Both the position numbers and the translations under genes were made by a program. The notes under the pieces were generated by a model. That model was not told the DNA's origin and made no database searches. It saw only the letters and a list, made by a program, of their open reading frames with translations. Of a stretch of DNA of 9,580 nt, positions 5,386-9,580 are shown in pieces (position 1 is the first letter of the stretch; every line of letters starts with the position of its first letter). Source of the DNA: Lachnospiraceae bacterium (GTDB lineage Bacteria; Bacillota_A; Clostridia; Lachnospirales; Lachnospiraceae); assembly GCA_024684065.1 (NCBI GenBank), contig JAIKXO010000055.1, forward strand, positions 1 through 9,580, given 5' to 3'.

Positions 5386-6366
5386 TCACCCCTCCTCTCT
5401 CAATACTGTAGTAACCCTGACCGCATACCCATCCCTTGAGGTACCCGGCAGGGATTTGAATTTCTTAATATTGCCAACATAGACATCCATCTCGGTATCT
5501 ATCTTGGAATTAAGCTTTATAATATCACCTACCTGAAGATTGACGAAATCGCTGACCGTGATCGAACTCTTTCCCAGAACGGCCTTAATAGGCATCGATA
5601 CACGTTTGATTATATTCTCTATATTCTCATTATAGTTCTCATCACTGTTTTCCTTCATGGACGCGAACCAGAACTTCGTGTTCAGCTTATCCATTACATT
5701 TTCCAATGTAAAATACGGAAGACAGATGTTCATGAGTCCTTCAACATCGCCTATCTTTATATTCAGCGTAACAATAGCGATCATTTCGCTGGGAGCGATG
5801 ATCTGCGCAAACTGCGGGTTGGTCTCGATCCTCTCAAGTAACGGAGAGATCTCCACCACATTCATCCAGGGCTCTCTTAAGAGCTGGACGCACACCACCA
5901 TCAGCTTATCTATTATGGAACGTTCGATCTCGGAGAAATCACGGGTCTTTTCTATTGCGTCGCCCTGGCCTCCAAGCATCCTGTCTATCATCGCAAACCC
6001 TATATTAGCGGCAAGCTCCAGGATGATATTTCCGCCCAAAGGCTGGAAGTTAACTATCGCGAGCAGCGCCGGATTCGCAAGGGCGTTTGAAAACTCCATG
6101 AAGGTACATGCCTCGGAGCTCATGACGCTGACCTGTATATTCTTCCTGAGATAAACAGGAAGGTTTGTTGATAACAGCCTCCCGTAATGCTCGAAAATAA
6201 TCTCAAGTGTTCGCAGATGCTCCTTTGAAAACTTGGCGGGACGTTTGAAGTCGTAATTCTTGGCGACCTTCTCATCGGTCTCTGCCAGCTCGTTTGCATC
6301 CAGCTCACCGGAGCTAAGCGCGGCTAACAGGCTGTCTATCTCATTTTGTGAGAGTACATCTGCCAT
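5386..6366 (-). CDS. fliM: Flagellar motor switch protein FliM
   Basis: FliM forms the middle ring of the C-ring switch, contacting FliG above and FliY/FliN below, and captures CheY-P. The 326-residue product has the normal length. It starts with the CheY-binding peptide LSQNEIDSLLAAL (5-17), then a variable acidic linker, and the CheC-like middle domain (about 40-230) containing MLGGQGD (130-136), the GGxG element that contacts FliG, and NPQFAQIIAPSEM (183-195). The C-terminal FliN-like SpoA domain is at about 255-322 (KAVLGKSSITVSDFVNLQVGDII). The ATG at 6366 has a clear GGAGG ribosome site seven bases upstream. It is separated from fliY by three bases, so translation is probably coupled. 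An antisense open frame over it is a shadow. Confidence 0.97.
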   Translation of the reverse strand: MADVLSQNEIDSLLAALSSGELDANELAETDEKVAKNYDFKRPAKFSKEHLRTLEIIFEHYGRLLSTNLPVYLRKNIQVSVMSSEACTFMEFSNALANPALLAIVNFQPLGGNIILELAANIGFAMIDRMLGGQGDAIEKTRDFSEIERSIIDKLMVVCVQLLREPWMNVVEISPLLERIETNPQFAQIIAPSEMIAIVTLNIKIGDVEGLMNICLPYFTLENVMDKLNTKFWFASMKENSDENYNENIENIIKRVSMPIKAVLGKSSITVSDFVNLQVGDIIKLNSKIDTEMDVYVGNIKKFKSLPGTSRDGYAVRVTTVLREEG

Positions 6367-6407
6367 TTATACGCCTCCGGATTCTAAGTCCGATCTATAA
6401 AACCTGA

Positions 6408-6423
6408 CGGGCTGATAAGCCCG
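6408..6423 (-). terminator. Hairpin between fliL and fliM, possible weak attenuator
   Basis: CGGGCT and AGCCCG form a GC-rich 6-bp stem with a 4-base loop five bases after the fliL stop. In the transcribed direction it is followed by TCAGGTTTTAT, so a short T-run comes only after five other bases. It could be a weak attenuator that lowers fliM relative to stator genes, or a processing site. The essential genes downstream argue against full termination. Confidence 0.35.
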
Positions 6424-6428
6424 GACCC

Positions 6429-6941
6429 TTACTGACATTTAAAGTCTCTGAAATATACCTCGTAAATAAACTTTGAATCAAACATTGCCTGAAGACTCGC
6501 CAGTATCGCATCCTCAACGCCCTTCGTGTTTGAAAGGGCCTCATCCTTGGTGTACTGGCCTACGATATTCATGATCTCGCTCCGGATCTTGCTGACATTC
6601 TGATCCAGAAGAGGACGCATTTCAGCATAATCCTTGGCCGTCTTGTCTATCGAGAAGGATACGGAAACCATTGCGTAATGATCCTGCCCGTCTCCGCTCG
6701 GGGCAAGCGCGATCACCATCTCGTCATCGATATTATAAGTCTCTGTATCCACGAGAGAGGGACCGGCATTAGGTACAAAAGCATTGGGATCCAGTTCCAG
6801 CTCCAGTACGGCCGATATATCGTTTATCAGTGTGGCCGTCTTTTTATTGGCCGACATCGTCGTCACCATCATTACAGCGGTAAGTACTACGTTCACAAGA
6901 CATAGCGCACATATAATGACTAAGATCAGATTTCTTTTCAT
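6429..6941 (-). CDS. fliL: Flagellar basal-body-associated protein FliL
   Basis: FliL is a single-pass membrane protein that surrounds or supports the MotA/MotB stator and affects torque. The 170-residue product has a short positive N-terminus (MKRN), one membrane helix at about 5-28, an extracytoplasmic linker and a C-terminal domain. The end of that domain, IYEVYFRDFKCQ, matches the usual FliL ending ('V.F.DF..Q'). The domain also contains HYAMVSVSFSID and RPLLDQNVSKIRSEIMNIVGQYT, typical of the family (a strand, then a helix with paired acidic/basic residues). The ATG at 6941 has an AAGG ribosome site seven bases upstream. It sits in the conserved place between motB and fliM. Confidence 0.92.
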   Translation of the reverse strand: MKRNLILVIICALCLVNVVLTAVMMVTTMSANKKTATLINDISAVLELELDPNAFVPNAGPSLVDTETYNIDDEMVIALAPSGDGQDHYAMVSVSFSIDKTAKDYAEMRPLLDQNVSKIRSEIMNIVGQYTKDEALSNTKGVEDAILASLQAMFDSKFIYEVYFRDFKCQ

Positions 6942-6965
6942 AAGATAACCTTCTATACTAATATT

Positions 6966-6993
6966 ATTCTTTATTAAATATTCTTTATTAAAT
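6966..6993. repeat. Perfect 14-base tandem duplication in the motB-fliL gap
   Basis: ATTCTTTATTAAAT occurs twice in direct succession within the 85-base gap between motB and fliL. It is strongly AT-rich, in contrast to the flanking genes. Its role is unknown. It could be a slippage product or a spacer of variable length. Confidence 0.8.
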
Positions 6994-7026
6994 GCCTGAT
7001 ATCAAAAAGCAGGGCCCTTTGCCGCA

Positions 7027-7821
7027 TCAATAGGTGCTCAGTGTATGATATAACTTGATCTCAACTCTTCTGTTCTGGGCACGGCCCTCGGGGGTAGAGT
7101 TATCGGCTATGGGAACATATTCTCCCCGGCCTGAATGCTTTACCATTGCAGGATCAAGATCGGCATGTTCTACAAGATATTCGAAAACAGTAAGGGCTCT
7201 CGCGCTCGAAAGCTCATTATTGCTCTTAAACTGCGCCGTATTGATCGGGACGTTATCCGTATGCCCCTCTATCTCTATTATACTCTTGCCGTATTTCTTA
7301 AGGATTGCTCCGATCTTGTCAAGTACGGGAAGGCTGTCCGGCTTAAGCTGGGCCGAACCGGAGTCAAACAAAAGCGCGCCGTTTAATGTCAGGGAGACAT
7401 ATTGTGAGGTAAAATCCACGTCAACCTGGGCGGCAAGATTTTCCTCGACAAGGATCTCTTCTATGATCTCTGCCAGGCTTTCCGATTCCTTGAGCTGATC
7501 CTGCTCAAGCTGCTTTAAGACATCCGACTGCGTTTCGGAATCAGCCTGCTTACCCATCTGGTACATATAATCATCCAGCTCGTTAAGCTGGCTCACGCCG
7601 TTTGAGATCAGGATACCGTCACCTATCGACTTGGCGCCCCCGTTAAATATACTGTACGCCTCGGTAAAGGACGCAGCCAGCTGCTCGAACTTCTCCGCAT
7701 CCACGGTTGACATGGCGAAAAGCATAACGAAGAAGCAAAGGAGCAGGTTCATCAGATCTGCAAAAGTCGCCTGCCATGCAGGCGCGCCTTTTGGCGGATC
7801 CGGCTCTTTACGCTTAGCCAT
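7027..7821 (-). CDS. motB: Flagellar motor stator protein MotB
   Basis: MotB pairs with MotA to form the ion channel of the stator and anchors it to peptidoglycan. The 264-residue product has a short basic cytoplasmic tail, then one membrane helix at about 20-40 in which D22 (in FADLMNLLLCFFVMLFAMS) is the essential ion-binding aspartate. A plug/linker region (about 41-135) follows, rich in Glu/Gln with coiled-coil character near 97-125. A C-terminal OmpA-like peptidoglycan-binding domain (about 140-258) carries EGHTDNVP (185-192), NELSSARA (202-209), GRGEYVP (231-237) and RAQNRRVEI (247-255). The ATG overlaps the motA stop (TAATG), with an excellent GGAGGTGA ribosome site just upstream, so the two are translationally coupled. 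The sequence alone does not settle whether the ion is H+ or Na+. Confidence 0.97.
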   Translation of the reverse strand: MAKRKEPDPPKGAPAWQATFADLMNLLLCFFVMLFAMSTVDAEKFEQLAASFTEAYSIFNGGAKSIGDGILISNGVSQLNELDDYMYQMGKQADSETQSDVLKQLEQDQLKESESLAEIIEEILVEENLAAQVDVDFTSQYVSLTLNGALLFDSGSAQLKPDSLPVLDKIGAILKKYGKSIIEIEGHTDNVPINTAQFKSNNELSSARALTVFEYLVEHADLDPAMVKHSGRGEYVPIADNSTPEGRAQNRRVEIKLYHTLSTY

Positions 7822-8615
7822 TACTCTTCACCTCCTTCATCGGAGCCTACCGAGCCTCTTGCGCTCGGGGCAAGGAAGGATTTAAGCTTCTCTTCGATTA
7901 CCCTGGGGTTTTCTCCTGCCTGGATAGAAAGCAGGCCTTCAATGATAATATCCTTGACCTGCATTTCAATGCCGTTGATAGCTTTCAGCTTGGTAGCTAC
8001 CGGAGTGCAAAGCCAGTTAGCAAGAACTGAGCCATAGAACGTTGTGATAAGGGCAACGGCCATGTTAGGACCAAGGGTTGAAACATCGTCCATATGATAC
8101 AACATCATAACAAGACCTATCAGGGTACCGATCATACCCCAGGCAGGTCCCATTCCGCCAAGATCCTCCCAGAACGTGATGTTCTTCTGGTGACGGCCTT
8201 CTATATTTATTATTTCGGTTTCCATTATGCCCCTTACCAGCTCCGGGTCGGTTCCGTCCACAACCAGGTTTATGCCCTTCTGAAGAAAAGCATCATCAAG
8301 ATCTCCGGCCGCTTCTTCCAACGACAGAAGCCCTTCTTTTCTGGCCACGTTCGATAATTCAATTATCTTCGAGATTATGGAGCTCGTGTTAAAGCTCGGT
8401 GTTTTCAGGGTGATCGATATGGCTTTGAGCCCGTTTATATAATCGGGGATCTCGTACCCCGCAAACATTGCCATGAAAGCACCGCCAAACGTGATCATGG
8501 CTGAGGGGGCATCCAGGAAATAAACGATACCCGCCATTCCATCCTGACCGATGGCTACCGACACAAGCATGAAAATAACACACAGAACCAGACCTATAAT
8601 GGTCGCAATATCCAA
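7821..8615 (-). CDS. motA: Flagellar motor stator protein MotA, probable TTG start
   Basis: MotA is the four-helix membrane subunit that pushes on FliG using ion flow through MotA5B2. With the TTG start at 8615 the product is 264 residues and begins MDIATIIGLVLC, matching family starts. TTG is favoured because AGGTG lies six bases upstream. A GTG at 8624 in the same frame would add three residues, but its ribosome site would be too close. Four hydrophobic segments are at about 3-22, 30-53, 153-175 and 182-205. Family features are the cytoplasmic ARKEGLLSLEE (charged residues that contact FliG), GGMGPAWGMIGTLIGLV with the conserved proline (about 157), and FYGSVLANWLCTPVATKL with the second conserved proline (about 205). 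The stop overlaps motB by one base. Confidence 0.96.
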   Translation of the reverse strand: MDIATIIGLVLCVIFMLVSVAIGQDGMAGIVYFLDAPSAMITFGGAFMAMFAGYEIPDYINGLKAISITLKTPSFNTSSIISKIIELSNVARKEGLLSLEEAAGDLDDAFLQKGINLVVDGTDPELVRGIMETEIINIEGRHQKNITFWEDLGGMGPAWGMIGTLIGLVMMLYHMDDVSTLGPNMAVALITTFYGSVLANWLCTPVATKLKAINGIEMQVKDIIIEGLLSIQAGENPRVIEEKLKSFLAPSARGSVGSDEGGEE

Positions 8616-8621
8616 TACTCC

Positions 8622-8626
8622 CACCT
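8622..8626 (-). promoter_or_regulatory. Ribosome binding site that selects the TTG start of motA
   Basis: AGGTG on the minus strand, within AAGGTAGGTG, matches the 3' half of the consensus AGGAGGTG and lies six bases before TTG at 8615. The alternative GTG at 8624 lies inside this site and would have only AAGG three bases away, which favours TTG as the real start. Confidence 0.6.
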
Positions 8627-8687
8627 ACCTTAGAAGACCGTAAAAAACGATCCTGCGGAATAATTCTATTTCCTCATAAAAATACTG

Positions 8688-8702
8688 CCGGCTTTCCTGA
8701 AA
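8688..8702. repeat. 15-base motif shared with the fliP-fliQ gap
   Basis: CCGGCTTTCCTGAAA in the motA-flbD gap is identical to 2168-2182 in the fliP-fliQ gap, both read on the plus strand. Its first eight bases also occur at 9142-9149 after flgE. All three places are intergenic. The function is unknown. Confidence 0.6.
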
Positions 8703-8707
8703 AAGAA

Positions 8708-8926
8708 TCAGGCTTCGCCATCCCCGTCTGCACCCAAAACAGCAGGGCCGAAAATATCCCGCTTAAAAGATTTTACTAGATTTTTCACTTCTTGTCTACG
8801 TTCTTTTATCAGAATTTTTTTGCCGTTCGTAAGAGTTAAGACCGTATCGGGCGTCTCCTCCACCGTCTCTATAAGGTCCTCATTAACGAGCACCTTCACT
8901 CCGTTCAGCTTAGTCACTTCTATCAT
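8708..8926 (-). CDS. flbD: Small flagellar protein FlbD
   Basis: FlbD (also called SwrD in Bacillus subtilis, where it raises swarming torque by acting on stator function) is a small cytoplasmic protein encoded before motAB or fliL in many Firmicutes. The 72-residue product starts MIEVTKLNGVKVLVNEDLIETVEETPDTVLTLTNGKKILIKE, a compact beta-strand pattern with the family-typical 'I.VTKLNG..V.VN.DLIE.VE..PDT.ITL.NGKK...KE'. A charged tail follows. The ATG at 8926 is chosen by family length. An in-frame GTG at 8953 would add nine residues (AGPGTNIK after the start), with a GGAA site nearby, so the start is not certain. The next gene, motA, begins after a 92-base gap. A sigma-A promoter lies just upstream. 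Confidence 0.92.
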   Translation of the reverse strand: MIEVTKLNGVKVLVNEDLIETVEETPDTVLTLTNGKKILIKERRQEVKNLVKSFKRDIFGPAVLGADGDGEA

Positions 8927-8979
8927 TTTAATATTCGTTCCCGGTCCGGCCACAGGGCTTTTCCGGTTTCTTCTTTTGA

Positions 8980-9008
8980 ATTATACAATATATAGTTATG
9001 ATTGGCAA
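8980..9008 (-). promoter_or_regulatory. Near-consensus sigma-A promoter driving flbD and the downstream operon
   Basis: On the minus strand, TTGCCA (9003-9008, five of six matches to TTGACA) and TATAAT (8980-8985, perfect) are separated by exactly 17 bases. Transcription would start near 8973, about 47 bases before the flbD ATG at 8926 (or about 20 before the GTG at 8953). The surroundings are AT-rich. This is the best promoter in the window. It implies that flbD-motAB-fliLMY-cheY-fliOPQR-flhB can be expressed apart from the hook gene upstream. Confidence 0.75.
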
Positions 9009-9057
9009 ATCCGCTCAAGCTGTTGTATGCTTTGCGAAAAGACCACTTATGCCAAAT

Positions 9058-9085
9058 AGGGTGACGGATTTTTCTCCGCCACCCT
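9058..9085 (-). terminator. RNA hairpin after flgE, possible terminator or processing site
   Basis: AGGGTGACGGA and TCCGCCACCCT form an 11-position stem with a 6-base loop, about 110 bases after the flgE stop. In minus-strand RNA all eleven positions pair (one as G-U). In plus-strand RNA the same position would be an A-C mismatch, which favours a role in the operon transcript. It is followed by ATTTGG and not a long T-tract, so intrinsic termination would be partial at best. It sits just upstream of the sigma-A promoter. Confidence 0.5.
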
Positions 9086-9193
9086 GAATATTATTTTTAA
9101 GAAGTTTCTCCTGATGACCCGCTCACTCAGGCTCCTCTTATCCGGCTTTAAAATTCCGAAATTATGTAAACCTAAACCCGAGGCCCGTCTTCA

Positions 9194-9580
9194 TTACCTC
9201 TTAAGGTTTGTAAGTTCCTCAAGCATGGAGTCTGACACAGTGATTATACGGCTGTTTGCCTGGAAGCCTCTCTGGGTCGTTATCATATCGGTAAATTCAG
9301 CCGAAAGATCGACGTTTGACATTTCCAGAACGCCTGCGGTGAGCTTTCCGACACCGTCTGAGGTTACATCCATTCCAATGCCGTCGAATTCGCCGGAGTT
9401 CATTGTAGTCTTGTAGAGGTTTTCGCCTATCTTTTCAAGACCCGAAGGGTTTTCGAACTGGGCGACCGCTATCTGGCCGAGAACTCTCTGGGTACCGTTA
9501 TCGTAGGAGGCAAAGATCTTTCCGCTCTGATCTACCGAGAGACCTGACATCTTACCGACCTTACGGCCCATGTAATTGCC
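9194..9580 (-). CDS. flgE: Flagellar hook protein FlgE, C-terminal part only
   Basis: FlgE polymerises outside the cell into the hook, the universal joint between rod and filament. Only the last 128 residues are in the window; the frame is open past base 9580. An internal ATG at 9571 is not a real start, since GNY precedes it in frame. Visible features are GQIAVAQFENPSGLEKIGENLYKTTMNSGEF, typical of hook/rod proteins before the C-terminal helix, and the terminal flagellar axial motif LSAEFTDMITTQRGFQANSRIITVSDSMLEELTNLKR, which forms the inner coiled-coil layer of the hook. FlgG and FlgF share this ending, but the position before flbD and motA is the usual place of flgE in Clostridia. It ends with TAA at 9194-9196. 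Confidence 0.9.
   Translation of the reverse strand, partial: GNYMGRKVGKMSGLSVDQSGKIFASYDNGTQRVLGQIAVAQFENPSGLEKIGENLYKTTMNSGEFDGIGMDVTSDGVGKLTAGVLEMSNVDLSAEFTDMITTQRGFQANSRIITVSDSMLEELTNLKR

Noticed and set aside
5657..6154. Plus-strand 165-codon open frame over fliM
   Set aside because: Antisense shadow of fliM without any family feature.
7001..7024. GGGCCC with following T-run after motB as an intrinsic terminator
   Set aside because: The palindrome has no loop, and the alternative stem with a loop is only four base pairs long.
9136..9170. Sigma-28-like promoter after flgE (GCCGGATAA)
   Set aside because: The -10 has an inserted G relative to GCCGATAA and no TAAA box lies at the right distance.
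8954..9193. Riboswitch (for example cyclic-di-GMP type) in the flbD leader
   Set aside because: No conserved riboswitch core could be recognised, and the predicted promoter leaves a leader of under 50 bases, too short for one.

Overview
The window is one continuous stretch of a flagellar/chemotaxis (fla/che) operon. Every supported gene lies on the minus strand, so transcription runs from high to low coordinates. The order is flgE (3' end only), flbD, motA, motB, fliL, fliM, fliY (a CheC-FliN type switch protein), cheY, fliO, fliP, fliQ, fliR, flhB (5' part only, running off the left edge). This order, FliY with CheC phosphatase motifs in place of a separate FliN, FlbD, and cheY between fliY and fliO all point to a Gram-positive Firmicute. 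The details (FlbD before motAB, the FlhB N-terminus LQFFAKDGPGGEKT, moderate GC) suggest Clostridia, most likely a Lachnospiraceae-type bacterium. The family assignment is inference.

Region by region: 9194-9580 encodes the C-terminus of the hook protein. At 8954-9193 is a 240-base gap holding a strong RNA hairpin and then a near-consensus sigma-A promoter, so flbD and everything downstream can be transcribed independently of the hook/rod genes. From 7027 to 8926 are FlbD and the MotA/MotB stator. From 4099 to 6941 are FliL and the two large switch proteins FliM and FliY. At 3859-4098 is a second 240-base gap with a pair of near-identical 45-base palindromic repeats and a third hairpin directly after the fliY stop. 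From 3858 down to the left edge are CheY and the membrane part of the type III export gate, FliO-FliP-FliQ-FliR-FlhB. No gene-free stretch exceeds 300 bases.

Functionally, FliP/Q/R/FlhB (helped in assembly by FliO) form the export gate that builds rod, hook (FlgE) and filament. MotA/MotB drive rotation, with FliL supporting the stator. FliM and FliY form the rotor switch that binds phosphorylated CheY, and FliY also carries the phosphatase motifs that would switch the signal off.

The gene content is ordinary. The points worth a second look are the paired palindromic repeat before cheY, the methionine-rich 13-residue repeat array in the FliY linker, the internal promoter before flbD, the non-ATG or ambiguous starts of motA and flhB, and several short repeats in the intergenic gaps. 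I found no evidence of a new system, mobile gene, CRISPR array or RNA gene.
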